Below are positions 21,413-33,390 of a stretch of DNA of 64,000 nt, one piece after another (within the stretch, counting starts at the first letter, position 1; each line of letters opens with the position of its first letter). The notes under the pieces are model-generated. The model was not told where the DNA came from. It was given only the letters and a program-made list of their open reading frames with translations, and made no database searches. The stretch lies in the NCBI GenBank assembly GCA_026168455.1, contig CM047426.1, positions 52,249,085-52,313,084 of the forward strand. Direction: 5' to 3'. Source of the stretch: Theocolax elegans. Taxonomy: Eukaryota; Arthropoda; Insecta; Hymenoptera; Cerocephalidae. Both the position numbers and the translations under genes were made by a program.

Positions 21413-22402
21413 AATTTCAGTGTTAGCCACACTATGTTGTCGTCATAGTCGTAGAAGTAGTCATTACATCGTATTAGTTGCATTATCAACAAATACATTA
21501 AGAAACAAATAACATAAATGGAATAAACAAATAATAAATTAAGTAAATAAAGAAATACTGAAGGTAATAAATAAAGAAAAAACATTAATACGAACTATAT
21601 TTTTTAAGTGTTGTGGCCATTAAAAACTATCAAGTCTACTTAAATTTAAATACATTTACTTACATGTATAAATAGATAGAATCAAAAGGCGTGATACCGT
21701 CTCACGCAAGTATAAAGGCGCATAGATAATATATATAGCTAACTAGCCCCTTGATTTTTAGTTTCATAAATATTCCATTATTTATTAATTATATTATTTA
21801 ATGCGTCTGTAACAAAAATATATTTTACTTATGTAAACGTACAGAGATAAGTTGAGTATGGGCGATTAAGGGGATTTTTGTGCAACATTGTTGTGCAGGT
21901 TTGCGCGTTCTGTTTTATCGATACCCTATATAAAATTAACTTAACAGAAAACATCTGTGGCGCGCTCTGTATTATATACTAATACATATTTAGTTCAATC
22001 AAAACAAGCAGCATATGACGGCCTAGGGTGTCATACTGAGTAGCACAAGCAGCAACAAAGGACTCCAAGCAGCTGTAAAATATTACTAATTAGATCTGAT
22101 CCTAATTAGAAGGACACAAGGAAGCATGTAGCTGCATACAGATATTGCCAGCTACATGCAAGGAGAGGAATGGAAGTGAGGTTATGGTAACCATAACATT
22201 ACCACAACTCTCAAATATTAACTATTTGTTAATAGAAAGCACTCCCTCAAGAGCTAGCTAGTTACTTAAGAAGCAACCGGAACTCCCCGCAGTAACGTAG
22301 CACCTAGGAGAAGCAGCAGCAAGTGACCCGAGGCGCACCAGCTGATCGGGCGCCGTGAGAGTGAGTGAGCGCGAAGATCCAAAGTCGGCAGTCCCGTCTA
22401 CA
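21413..22402. other. Unclassified AT-rich then mixed-composition DNA
   Basis: No gene is supported. 21413-21900 is plain AT-rich. 21960-22400 is richer in G and C (GGCGCGCTCTG, GCAGCAGCAAGTGACCCGAG) and abuts the left end of the large palindrome. It could be part of the same disrupted element as the GC-rich 23710-24140 block on the other side, because the palindrome lies exactly between them. Confidence 0.3.
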
Positions 22403-23707
22403 CCTGGAATAAAACGTTTTAATTTTTCAACCGCTACTTTCCTTAAGTAAAAGTGATTCAATCTTGTTGAAAATACATGTATTTTTTCATTTTTTCTCAC
22501 TCTTTTCGAACCCGATCTTAGAATGACGGTATCTATCGCCATTTTTAAAATATGACGGTTTAAAGCTGAAAAAACACAAAAAATTTGACATTTTTTTCCG
22601 AATAATCATGAATTTGACCCAGAAGCTGTTATCGGAGGACGTTAAAACTCTAAATTGGGTGGAATACAGGCCTGTACTAAAAGATAAGATAGGTAGAAAA
22701 TCAAAATTCAAAATGGCTGCCACTGAAACGCCTATTTTTATGCACAGTTGTAATAAAAAGGTTTACGATTTTTTTTCTTGATAAGTTTACATTTTGTGAA
22801 AAAATTTTATAGAATAAAAAGTGTTTAAAATTAGTCAAAGAATATGTACGAATTTTTTCATAATTTTTTGATGATTTTTTAATTTTTGCATTTTGGCCAT
22901 TTTTCGAAAAATCCAAAAACTATTCGGAAAATTCAGAAAAAATGGTGAATAAAAATAAAGTTCAATAGTATAAGCTATAGAGTTTGATAGCTAGTTAATT
23001 ATTAATTGAAATAAAGATAGTTACTTTATTGAAGTATACAATAGCGTAAAACACATCGTACATTTCATACATGTGAATATAATAAAATGTTTGCGGTGTT
23101 TTCTCCAAAAGTATCAACTCTATGAAAAAATGTTATATAATAAAAAGTTTTTAAAATTAGTCGAAAAACGCGTGTAAATTTTTTCAGAATTTTCTGAATG
23201 GTTTTTGGATTTTTCGAAAAATGGCCAAAATGCAAAAATTAAAAAATCATCAAAAAATTATGAAAAAATTCGTACATATTCTTTGACTAATTCTAAATAC
23301 TTTTTATTGTATAAAATTTTTTCGCAAAATGTAAACTTATCAAGAAAAAAAATCGTAAACCTTTTTATTACAACTGTGCATAAAAATAGGCATTTCAGTG
23401 GCAGCCATTTTGAATTTTGATTTTCTACCTATCTTATCTTTTAGTACAGGCCTGTGTTCCACCCAATTTATAGTTTTAACGTTCTTTGATAACAGCTTCT
23501 GGGTCAAATTCATGATTAATTGGAAAAAAATGTCAAATTTTTTGTTTTTTCAGCTTTAAACCGTCATATTTTAAAAATGGCGATAGATACCGTCATTCCA
23601 AGATCGGGTTCGAAAAGAGCGGGAAAAAATACATGTAATATCATCAAGATTGAATCACCTTTACTTAAGGAAAGAAGCGGTTGAAAAATTAAAACATTTT
23701 ATGCCAG
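22403..23707. mobile_element. Large palindromic (fold-back) element, ~540 bp arms
   Basis: Left arm 22403-22942 and right arm 23174-23707 are inverted copies with only scattered changes; both carry TTTTTCAACCGCT, ATGACGGTATCTATCGCCAT, CAAAATGGCTGCCACTGAAA and TTTGGCCATTTTTCGAAAAA. The centre of about 230 bp is AT-rich. Two mirrored 71-residue open frames (minus 22701-22916, plus 23205-23420) arise from the arms. They have no visible domain and are not called as genes. No target duplication was identified with certainty. Confidence 0.85.
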
Positions 23708-24150
23708 TTTGGGCGTAAACGGGTTAATACGGCCGCGAGCACTCACTAAACGCGACGCGCGATATAACGGCGGCCGACGAACGACTCGATGGGAGAATCT
23801 GCGCGCGCACGTCGGGCCCGAGCAACGAAGCATCGAACGAGCCCAAGCTCGAGAAAGCTCATCGGGACGCCATCGTGGCAAGTTATTACCGACCGCTATA
23901 TAGTCATTTCTTTGATTTTTATCCGAGGGCAAAGCTCTGCTACTCAGACATTAAAAAAATATACGTTTAATGTAACGAGAGATCTTCTGTTCGGGAACCG
24001 AGACTCATCGCTTGTATCTACAAGCCTCATTCAAAAAACTGCGACTTCAACATTTGGCAATCATTGAGCTCCATAAGCATATGCATCTAACGTCGGCGCC
24101 CGTAAGTGTAGCGGGACATCACCAAGCCACACTTGACGTCGGTATCTATC
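23708..24150. other. GC-rich block, possible LTR-retroelement remnant
   Basis: The composition jumps to CG-rich (ACGCGACGCGCGATATAACG, GCGCGCGCACGTCGG) and then returns to average. CGGCGCCCGTAAGTG at 24097-24111 resembles a tRNA primer-binding site next to an LTR end, but no LTR pair can be shown. Flanked by palindromes on both sides. The 77- and 64-residue frames here are probably chance frames in CG-rich DNA. Confidence 0.25.
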
Positions 24151-24829
24151 TTATAAGGAGAACATCATATGTTTGGGAAACGGATCGTTTCCAGTTTGTA
24201 GTATATATTTTCTAATATAAAAATAGAATAGAAAACCAGAGCCGCAGAACCTAACAATTGTTTTTTCAAAAGTAATACGTTATTAAAGCCGAATTTACAA
24301 AAAATAGAGACTTCACTTCGAACGCTTGTAACTTCTAACCCATCAAATATCGACATTCAAAGCAAAATTTAATAATAAGCTGAGAAAAAATAGGTATAAT
24401 TACAAAAAACGCTTAAATCCGTTGAAATGGAGCAAAGTTATAGCCAAATTAAGAACTTAAAGAAATTTAGCTTAAAAAATCAATAAAATGTGTATTGCCT
24501 ATTTTTTGTTTAAAATGCTTCTAATTCTTAATTCGGCTATAGCTCTGCTCCATTTCAACGGATTTAAACTTTTTTTTTTATATTGTATCTATTTTATCTC
24601 AGCTTTTCATTAAATTTTGCTTTGAATGTCAATATTTGATAAGTTGAAAGTTACAAGCGTCAGAAGTAAAGTCTTTAATTTTGTAAATTTGGCTTTAAAA
24701 GCATATAACTTTTGAAAAAACAATTATTAGGGTCTACGGCTTTAGCTTTCCACATATTTTTATATTAAAAACACTTACTACAAGCTGGGAACGATCCGTT
24801 TCCCAAGAATATGATGTTCTCCTTGTTAG
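24151..24829. mobile_element. Palindromic fold-back element, ~330 bp arms
   Basis: AAGGAGAACATCATATGTTT and GGGAAACGGATCGTT at the left mirror AACGATCCGTTTCCC and ATGATGTTCTCCTTG at the right. Inside, AAATCCGTTGAAATGGAGCA and its complement define the inner arm ends near 24440 and 24545. The arms encode nothing recognisable. It starts 1.0-1.1 kb after the centre of the previous palindrome, making this a cluster of hairpin-prone DNA. Confidence 0.85.
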
Positions 24830-24845
24830 TTCCTCACCATATATA

Positions 24846-25310
24846 CAGGGTGTCCCATTTTAAATAACGGATGAGAACATCTCAAAAAATATTGGAGATA
24901 GAAAAAAACTTTTTATACAAAAGTTGTAGGGTTTTTAAGGGGCCAACTGACGGTGATATTAACCTTAACCTGAGGTCAAGGGTTAAGGTCATTTGAAGGA
25001 CAAAATGATTTTTTCATATAGGAATCACTACTTTTGACCTCGGAAATGGAAAGGGCGGGAGATTTTACGTTCAGTATGATCTTAGCCAAGGTTATAGTCA
25101 AGATCATGGTCAGGATCAAAACAGTAAACGCGTACAGACCTTACGAAAAAAGCCAACCCTACAAAAATATTGAGATGCAAGAGCTGCAGGGTTGCAAGAA
25201 AGCCAACTGACGGTATCCTTGACCGTCACCTCAAGGACAAAGGTCAAGGTCATGTGTTAGGAATTTTAAGATCTCGACCATCACTCGCTCTCAGCCTTAC
25301 CCAGGATTAA
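24846..25310 (+). repeat. Dispersed repeat with ACAGGGTGTCCCA start
   Basis: TATATACAGGGTGTCCCATTTT at 24842 is a terminal motif common to many dispersed insect repeats, and a related end (ACACCCTGTATATATA) occurs at 40667-40682 in inverse orientation. The body has paired AAGGTCAAGG/GCCAACTGACGGT motifs (24950 and 25200) as two degenerate direct copies. No ORF. Confidence 0.45.
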
Positions 25311-25339
25311 CGAAGTGGACGTGGCGAGTTTCTAATCCC

Positions 25340-25342
<3 letters not shown>

Positions 25343-25387
<45 letters not shown>
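25343..25387 (+). repeat. (GT)n microsatellite
   Basis: Uninterrupted GT dinucleotides, about 22 units, directly followed by a minisatellite. Likely length-polymorphic. Confidence 0.95.
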
Positions 25388-25388
<1 letters not shown>

Positions 25389-25396
25389 CGGCGTAT

Positions 25397-25518
25397 AGTT
25401 GTTCCAGCCACTCAAGGCAAGGCGATAGTTGCCCAGCCACTTAAGGCAAGGCGATAGTTGCCCCAGCCACTTAAGGCAAGGTGAGGTTATCCCAGACACT
25501 CAAGGCAAGGCGATAGTT
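25397..25518 (+). repeat. Minisatellite, ~29-30 bp x 4
   Basis: Four consecutive units share CCAGCCACTTAAGGCAAGGCGATAGTTG with a few substitutions (CCAGACACTCAAGG in the last). Begins right after the GT tract. No coding role is evident. Confidence 0.9.
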
Positions 25519-25849
25519 TTTCTAAGGTAAGTTATCTAATTTGATTTTAAAGACGCTTTAAAAAATAACTATGTGTTGGTCTGCCAAGAAACTAATAGTA
25601 ATAAGTATTTGAAATAATTGCTATGAAAATGTGTTTCATCAAACGTAACACTATTTGTTTCGTATTCCAAGCATTAAAATACGTTGGTATACCAATTTTC
25701 AAGTCGAAATACCGAGTAAAAAATTTGACCTTGAAATCACTATTTCAAGGTCAAATATACTTTGAAGAATGATAACCCTATGTTTTTTGTATTTAACATA
25801 TAATTTTACCCCCGAAACAATTCAAAAATAATATGATACCGAAGTGCTC

Positions 25850-26270
25850 GATATATCGACCAGTCCCGTCCTTAAAACGTTAAAAACAATTGCATAGAAA
25901 TTAAAATCGAATCATACGTAAAACCAAAACGCCCGGTACAAAGTTTTGAATGCTAACGTTATAATCACGTGTCGCAGTTATGCCATGCTAACCCAAATGT
26001 GTTAAGTGTGAAGAGAATCATAACACCACCACGTGCAATAAAGTCCGCGATAAAGAACACTTAAAATGCGTAAATTGTTAAGACAACCATACCGCGAGTT
26101 ACAAATGCTGCTCAGCCTATAAAATATCTATACAGTCTTACGCGACTAAAACTAAAACTCCTAAAACCACTAAAGTCAAGAACAACAATAAAAACACAGT
26201 AAAATTTAAACACATTCCGCTAAACGATAAAGGTCATTTTCCTAAACTACCGACTAAACTTAAATCGTAG
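25850..26270 (+). pseudogene. Jockey-type LINE ORF1 (gag) fragment with zinc knuckles
   Basis: Across two frames the plus strand reads ESYVKPKRPVQSFEC then NHVSQLCHANP, then PKCVKCEENHNTTTCNKVRD, and KEHLKCVNC, a stop, DNHTASYKCC. This is the series of CCHC-type knuckles that ends ORF1 of Jockey-clade LINEs, including the typical KC.NC...HTA.YK.C pattern. After it comes a basic tail (TKTKTPKTTKVKNNNKNT) to a TAG at about 26268. It has an in-frame stop and one frameshift. ORF2 is missing: the R1-type LINE starts directly to the right. Confidence 0.75.
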
Positions 26271-26344
26271 TGAATCATAGTTAAATCACTTAATACATCA
26301 ATATTTTAATCTTTGACAAATACAATCAAAAACGATCATAATAA

Positions 26345-28985
26345 TAATTTTTTTAGAGGCGGGAAATCAGTTTATTGCCGAAGTATGAGGCTCCCCAAAA
26401 TCTACGGATTACCCACTAAAACCCACCCCCCAGGTGCATGCTCGCCAGTCGCGCTCGCCAGTCATTCCTGCCGTTCAGGACCGATGGGAGTCCAACCGGG
26501 ACAGCCCTCTTGCTTGGTCTTATTCCACCGCGGCACTAACCTACAGAAATACTTCCGGGTGGAACCAGTTGGCTGCTACAAGGGCACCTTCATCTCAGGC
26601 TCCATTTATTGGAGGTCTGACCGCTATTGTCGAAGTATGCCTTTGATATATCGGGCTATTGACCTCCAATTCTCCTTGGTAGCCAGCATCAATGGTACGA
26701 CATTGTCGGGTATTACATGACCCCCGTCGTTCTCGATGCTGGCTCTTTCGCTCCTCCACCGTTCACATACGAATAACGTATGGAGGGCATCGTCTTTTTC
26801 GAACCCACAGTACAAGTACCGCGGGTCCGTCGCCTTGCCCATTCGGTGATGGTACGCGCGGAAGTATCCATGGCCCCTCAGCAGCTGTGTAAGATAAAAA
26901 TTCACCTCCCCATGCTGCCTATCGTGCCATGGGGACAGCTGGCTAATTAGTTGCGCCGTCCATCTTCCACCTCCATATTGCTCCTGCCAGCAGAGCCGGG
27001 TCTGCTATCTTGCAGCATCTTAAGCTCTCACTGCAAGCTCTTCCTTCGACTGGTAGATGGATTGGCGCTCTAGGGCTAGAAGATCAATGAGTATGACCCC
27101 CGCCACCACGTGGGCAGCCGGCTCAGACACCGTACAATACGAGCTCGTTACTCGAAGCGCGCACCTCCATTATACTGCCAAGAGGCGCTTGCGATAATTT
27201 TCGTGTCTCAGCGCATCTGCCCACATTTCGGCTCTATATAACGTTATTAACTCGGCAGTCCGCAGCAACAGACGCCTGACTCTCAGGCGAGGGCCGCCTA
27301 TGTTGGCCATTACCCTGCTCAGGTTCGTCACTACCACGGCCGCTTTTATCTGCCGCCTTTTTATCAGGTCACAGAAGGTGAGCTTTGAATCAATCATCAT
27401 CCCCAGGTACCTGACTACCATTTTCGTGGTGACGGCCTCTCCGCCAACATTTAGCGGCACTACTTTTGCTTCGCGCTTCTTCGTGAGAAACACGATCTCT
27501 GCCTTCGCTAGCGCCAGTTCTAGCCCATGCTTCTCCATGCTCGATCAGCGTGCAGCTCTCCAACATTTCCATTCTGAGTAGCCCATCGTAGGAAATATTC
27601 CATAGGTCGGGTCCCAGTATGGAGCCTTGGGCTGCCACTGCCGTGAGCTCTCGTCGTCTCTGACCATTCGCTGGGTCGTACAGGATGAAGCGGTCCCTCA
27701 AATAGTCTCCAAGGATCTGTAAGATATACCTTGGTACACCGAAGTTCTGCTCCAGAGCCTGTAACACGTCGGACGACCTTAGCGAGTTGAAGGCGTTCTT
27801 GACATCCAACGTCACCAGGAGACAGATTGTGCGGGAATAATAATTTCCGCTCTCTATGCTCCTGGCCGCCTCCACTACCTCCTAAACAGCATCTATGGTG
27901 GATCTTCCTCTCCGAAAACCATATTGTTTCTTAAAGAAGTCGCCCGCAGCTGGAATTACAGTATGCAAGCGTGATCGCACCAACTTCTCAAGGAGTTTAC
28001 CCGCGGTGTCCAACATACACAGCGGCCTGTACAATGATGGCGCATCCATCGGTCCTTTTCTCTTGTTTATCAAAACCAATCTTGTCTCCTCCCAGGGCGC
28101 ATAAAATTTTTCCACCCGGAGAAAAGAATTGAACATGCAAAGCAAGAGCTCTGGATGACTTTGCACCACAGCTTTCAGTACCTCAGCTAGTACCGAATCT
28201 GATCTCGAACCTTTCTTTCTCTTCAAGGTGCGCACTGCCATTTCTAGCTCTGCTCTGGTAAAGAGCGGGGCCTCGAGCCCATCTGAGACAGTGAGATCAT
28301 CCGCGCGCTTCGGATGAGTGGAGAAAAGGGTATGGACGATCTTCTCCATGACTTCAGCGCTCATAGAGGCACTTTTTACAGAGGCTCCTACTTTGCGCAT
28401 GACGATCTTGTACCCCAAGCTCCACGGATCGTTGTTAAGATCCTCTCTCAGTTTCTCCATGCATCGGTACTTACTCGCTTGTATCGCTGGACTGAGAGCT
28501 TTCTTCGCCGCTTGATACTCCATTATTTTGAGCGCCGAGTCGCCGTCCCGCTTTTTAGTTCTCTGAGCCAGGCGCCGTAGCCGTAAGCACTGGCGCCGCA
28601 AGTCCGCGATCTCTCCCATCCACCAATAGGCAGGACGTCTCTGCCCTCCGCTTTATTGAAGGGTGCCGCCTCTCGACAGGCTCGCAAGATTAGGCTCGCA
28701 AGGCGGACACTTCTTCCGGTATCTTCATCAGGGATTACTGACCGCGTTCTAGAGCCTGCAATTACAGCTCCAAGAATCTGCTCTGATTGGTTCTTCCTCA
28801 CGTACGCGGAACGTGATGAAATGGTGATCGCTGGCTGTATAGTCATCGATCACCTGCCAGTCCCGCACGTATGCGGACAGGTGTTCCGTCGCGAAAGAGA
28901 CGTCGATTATGGTCTCCCTATATCCCGGCCTCCTGAAGGTAGACGTAGAGCCGGTGTTTAATATCACCAGCCCTGTCCTGGACAT
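26345..28985 (-). pseudogene. R1-type LINE ORF2 (endonuclease, RT, C-terminal zinc finger), lacking YADD
   Basis: Minus strand, 5' part missing. Order: end of the endonuclease (PGYRETIIDVSF..YTASDHHFITF, 28790-28985), linker (ALKIMEYQAAKKALSPA), RT blocks (LYRPLCMLDTAGKLLEKLV; KKQYGFRRGRSTIDAV; LLVTLDVKNAFNSL; AQGSILGPDLWNISYD), thumb (LNVGGEAVTTKMVVRYLGM) and a C-terminal CCHC-like motif (LYCGFEKDDALHTLFVC, one Cys replaced by Tyr). Between YDGLLRMEM and EKHGLELALAK about 35 residues including YADD are deleted, removing two catalytic aspartates. A stop at 27879 and frameshifts add to this. The C-terminus ends at about 26630, followed by a 3' UTR with TTTTAGTGGGT near 26420. FRRGRSTIDA is typical of the R1 clade. 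Confidence 0.85.
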
Positions 28986-30315
28986 CATGTCACGCTGGAA
29001 AACGTGACGAGACTTATGACGACGACCGCGGACAGCTGGCGCTTGATCGCAAATTACGTTACGAATGTATTGCGGAGCAAAAAAGCGGATGGATATCTGA
29101 TAGATTGAGCGAATGTGATTCGAGAATGAAAGAGTAAAAGAATGAACGTGTTTTTTGGACACGCAAGGACAGCCGCCCAGTCTGAAGTAATGTGAATAAC
29201 AGTTCCGGGCTGGTGTCGGTGCGAACAGAGATATGTGGATTTAGTGCATATTAATAGTTTGCTCCTACTGAGTCCCACACTCGGTGGACTGGCTGCTCTT
29301 GCTCAAAAAAAAATAATATATGTGTCCGGGAACCTCCTTTTGGAGGGCAGAGCGCTTTTCCATGCTACCGGACGTCTCTACAGATTGCGGATAGTGGAAG
29401 GACCAGAGAGAGTAGTGGTCATAGGAGACTATAACCAGTCTCTCTGGTCAGTCGCTAATTTACTGAATAAGCGACGGCGGACAGTGGGATACAAACGCAG
29501 CTTATAGTGGTAAGCTGTTGTTTTTACACCTACTCATACATTAAACACACATACACTTCCGCTCGAGCTAGCTGAGCCCATGTGCAGTAGGAAGCCCTAT
29601 AAACGAGTATTTTCCAAGCGGGATATGATTGAAAGACGGTTGTATAAACGAGACAGATCTGCATGAATGGGGAGACCCCTATAAACGGGTGTGCTTCGAA
29701 CGTGACATGACTGCACTGGGTTCTATACTGGGGAGAGCGGAGACATAGCAGGTGTTCAGCTGGGTGGCGGAGCAATCAACAGGGAGCTTTCTCGTGACTG
29801 TAGGCTCGTCCACTCTGGAGGGTGCTATCGTTAACACCACTGTCGCACTCCTGGGCAGCCACTAGTTCTTGGGCCCGAACCCGGCTTAGCCAGCATGGGA
29901 GGCTGCCCTTTACTGTGGTAAACGTCGAAAATGGCGCAAATCTCGCTTCTCGTAGTAATGCCGACTGTCGATTGGATGGGACCTTGCTGCGAGTCGCGGG
30001 GGAGGAACGGTCGATTCCACCGGACTGTAAGGGAGCTAAGTTATTGGGACAGTTCATGGCGGATCGTGCAAGCCACAGCCTGGTGACTATCTGACCACTT
30101 TACACAAAAGAGACATTCAGGGGAGATAGGGATTAATAAAATATAATGGAAAGTTATATTAAAATTGCAGATCCGACTCAGGAGAGTCACGGGGGCTTCC
30201 CATCGGATCACAATCGCTGACGTGTGCATGGCTGAAGTTACTCCTCAGCATCAACAGAAGCGGAAACGGGTAAATCAGATGCCTACACCCAAATAAGCCA
30301 CCACAAAGACGCAGC
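28986..30315 (+). other. Leader of the second R1-type LINE or unclassified GC-richer DNA
   Basis: Composition is about 50% GC, as in the LINE that follows, and no other coding family was recognised. The simplest reading is a long 5' UTR joined to ORF1 at about 30316, but the true 5' end is not visible. Several 60-90 residue open frames here show no motif. Confidence 0.3.
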
Positions 30316-31104
30316 TCAGATAAAGGGTTGGTCGACGGTAGTCCAAAAAAAGAAGAAAAGGAGAACGGCCGCGGTCAACCTACGACCGGACACGCAACCT
30401 GGGCCATCTACTACCCACCAAACCCTAAATCCCTGACAGGGAAGAGGCACGATCCTGATCAAACCGGCAGGGGTGCAGACGTACGTAAATGTCTTACAGA
30501 CCATACGTCTGAAGGTGGATCCCGCGAAACGAAAGAGGGTGAAGGTTTGTTACGACTTGGTAAACAAGAGTCGCGGCAGGATTTCCAACGGAACTTACAG
30601 GTCGCCCTCGGAGAAAGTGCCCAGGTGGGATTCCTTGACCTTGACTGCATTACAAGCGAGAACGACGTGAAAGACGTAATTAACCGAGAACTCGGGACAA
30701 CCGCAGAACGAAGGGTCTATGTATTTGGGTTTAACTCACGAGGCCTGGCGCATGCGGTATGTGATTTTGACGGGAGAGACGCAACCGCGATTCTTAAAAA
30801 AGGAAGAATAAAAATCGGTTGGGTTAACTGCCGTGTGAGACCTAGGCTTCGCGTACCTAGGTGCTACAAATGCTTCGGATATGGGCATATTAAAAAAGAC
30901 TGCAAAGGACCGGACAGACACTAATGCTGCTGGCAATGCGTCCGAGAGGGGCACGATGCACGGGTGTGCAAAAACACACCTGAGTGCTTCCTGTGTCCTA
31001 AGAAGGACAGCAAATACCTCGCACATTGTGCTGGTTCGGGTGCGTGTGCAGCATTTAAGGAAGCACTGACGACAACGAAGACGAAGAGATTAAAATTCCG
31101 GTAA
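30316..31104 (+). pseudogene. R1-type LINE ORF1 (gag-like, CCHC knuckles)
   Basis: Two overlapping frames join: QTYVNVLQTIRLKVDPAK (near 30472-30525) then EGEGLLRLGKQESRQDFQR, implying a frameshift near 30530. The frame then gives SENDVKDVINRELGTTAERR and GRIKIGWVNCRVRPRLRVP. Zinc knuckles follow: CYKCFGYGHIKKDC, then after a TAA at 30922 CWQCVREGHDARVC and CFLCPKKDSKYLAHCAGSG. The YVNVL..IR domain plus three knuckles is the usual R1-clade ORF1 architecture. It overlaps the first codons of ORF2 at about 31085. Confidence 0.8.
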
Positions 31105-33390
31105 CTGTTCTCCAATGCAATATAAATCGGAGTAGCGTGGCACACGCGCTGCTCCCTCAGATAGCGGCGAAGCTGGACGCAAACATCCTCGTTATCAACG
31201 AACAGTACCGGGGTGTAACACCGCCGAACTGGCTCGCTAGCAGCACGATCACAGCGGCATGATGGGTGCGCGGGGAATGGGCAACACGGATCCGGGGAAG
31301 GCTACGGTTGGGCAACGGTGGGCGATGTCACGTAAGTCAGCGTCTACCTTAGTTCGAATTAAGAGCCGTAAGGGGCATCCCCGGCAATTAAATCGTGACG
31401 GCCGAGTTTATCGCGCGCGCGATCGAATGAGGAATGCCCGAAACGAACAGACGCGGACGATGGCTGTTGGCGATGGCTGCAAGGCTGGAACTGACAGTGG
31501 CAAATGAGGGAAATGCGCCGACATACAGACGACCCGGTTTCGGTGATTCTGTGCCCGACGTGATCCTTGTTTCAAACAGGATGACGCCAATCTGAGAGCA
31601 TGGTGAGTGATCGAGAACTACACGGCCAGTGATTACCAGTACATCACCTTCGGTCTTGAAGACAAATCGCGGACGAGCAGTACTCGGGTAACTCGTCCCC
31701 CTCGTTGGGACGTGAAATGACTAGACTTAGACAAACTCGACAGACAAATGACGCGCGGGGAACCACTGTCACAGGTGGAATCTCGTGGAATGACTAGTCG
31801 CGACAGGACTGAAACGCTTGCCAGGGAAACAACCCAGTTTCTTCGACAATTGTGTGAAGCCTGTATGCCGCGAAAACATTACGCATGCAATAAACGAGAG
31901 ACATACTGGTGGACAGCCGAGATCGCAGACATCAGATGTAGATACCTAGCACTCCGACGGTTCAACGGGCCCGAGACCGACAAACCACACTAGACCTCTC
32001 CAAAGAGCATAGTCAGAATAATAAATAACAGCGAAAAAGAGTGCTGGCAAAGACTGACGGACGAGGTGGACTTGGATTCTTAGGGCGCGGGTTACAAGAT
32101 CATAATTCGTCAACTGGGGAAACGGATTTCGCCGAAAACTAAGGACGCAGAGATGATGGACAAGATCGTCGACGGTCTCTTCCCAACTCACCCAGAGAGG
32201 AGGGAGGAGATTGTTGAACGAACAAAAGGAGAATATCTTCTTTTCACGAGTGCAAAGCTCGCGAGAGCTGCAAACTCGCTAAAATCTAACAAGGCACCGG
32301 GCCCTTACGGTGTGCTGTCGGAAATCTTATGTTTCGTCGTTTCTCGATAACCGTCGGTGCTCCTCGACACATTCAACGGGTGCCTGGTGGAGGGCGTTTT
32401 TAGTAGGCACTGGAACACGGCTCAACTGGTCCTCATTAGTAAAAATAAGGGGGACCCTGAGAACCCGTCATCCTACAGGCCCTTGAGCAGACTTAACACG
32501 ACCGGAAAACTGTACGAACTAATGCTTAGGCCAAGACTTCTGCAGCCAATAAAAGACGCAGGGGACTTATCGGACCGACAATACGGGTTCCAAAAAGGAC
32601 GCTTTGCAATCGGAGCAATAACCTTTGTAAAAACTATTTTTGACGAACATAACTCCAGATGCCACGCGATCAGACCACTGGTCTTATTGGTGACGCTTAA
32701 CGTCCGCAGCGTCCGGGTTGTAAAGGACTACCTTAAGAACCGACACCTCATTTATGAGTTTACGGACGGACAAAGAAAGATATGAATTACTGCGGGGTTG
32801 CCCAGGGTTCTTCTGGGGACTGACTTCTGGAATATACTGTACGACAGTCTACTCCGACTGGATACACCGAAGGACACATCCCTCGTTGCCTACGCAGATG
32901 ACGATGCCGCTATCATAGTAGCCAGTGACACTTACCTGATTTAGCTCAAACAACGAGTTAACGAGTGGATGAAAGAATACGGACTTCAGCTTTCGCTGCA
33001 AAAGACCGAACTTCTACTCCTGATGAGACGTAGAATAGATACAGGTATATCCTTGACTGGTGGGACTGAATAAGTGGTGAGTAGAAGAGAGGTCAACTAT
33101 CTGGGGGTGACTCTGGATACGAAGCTGAGTTTCTGGCCCCATATACATTCGGTGACCTAAAAAGCAGCGGAAAAGATAAAAGTTTTGAGCAGACTTATGG
33201 CCAATATGAACGGACCGAGACCGAGCATACGGAGAATACTAATGAGCGTTACCCACTCGATCATGCTTTACGGTACGGAGATCTCGGCTGTCGCGGTACA
33301 GGTGAAGAAACGGGCGAATTCGGTGACGAGCGTGCTGCGTATGGACGAATTAAGGATCAAGAACACCAAGAACTATCCTACTATTTGTTG
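31085..33390 (+). pseudogene. R1-type LINE ORF2, lacking RT motif A
   Basis: Begins VTVLQCNINRSSVAHALLPQ and DANILVINEQY (endonuclease N-terminus), and continues with PTYRRPGFGDSVPDVILVSN and ENYTASDYQYITF. RT: DGLFPTHPERREE, LKSNKAPGPYGVLSEIL, NPSSYRPLSRLNTTGKL, DRQYGFQKGRFAIGAI, then LLVTLNVRS joined directly to VRVVKDYLKNRHLIYEF. About 20-25 residues carrying the catalytic D of motif A are lost. Motif C survives as VAYADDDAAII (32884-32916). Then KTELLLLMRR, EVNYLGVTLDTKLSF, LSRLMANMNGPRPSIRR. Many stops and frameshifts; the C-terminal zinc finger is absent, so the 3' end is truncated at about 33390. Confidence 0.85.

Noticed and set aside
22701..23420. Mirrored 71-residue ORFs
   Set aside because: Products of palindrome arms; lysine- and asparagine-rich from AT-rich DNA, no domain.
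23699..24067. Protein-coding gene in the CG-rich block
   Set aside because: Overlapping frames on both strands with arginine-rich composition from CG-rich DNA; no domain or splice support.
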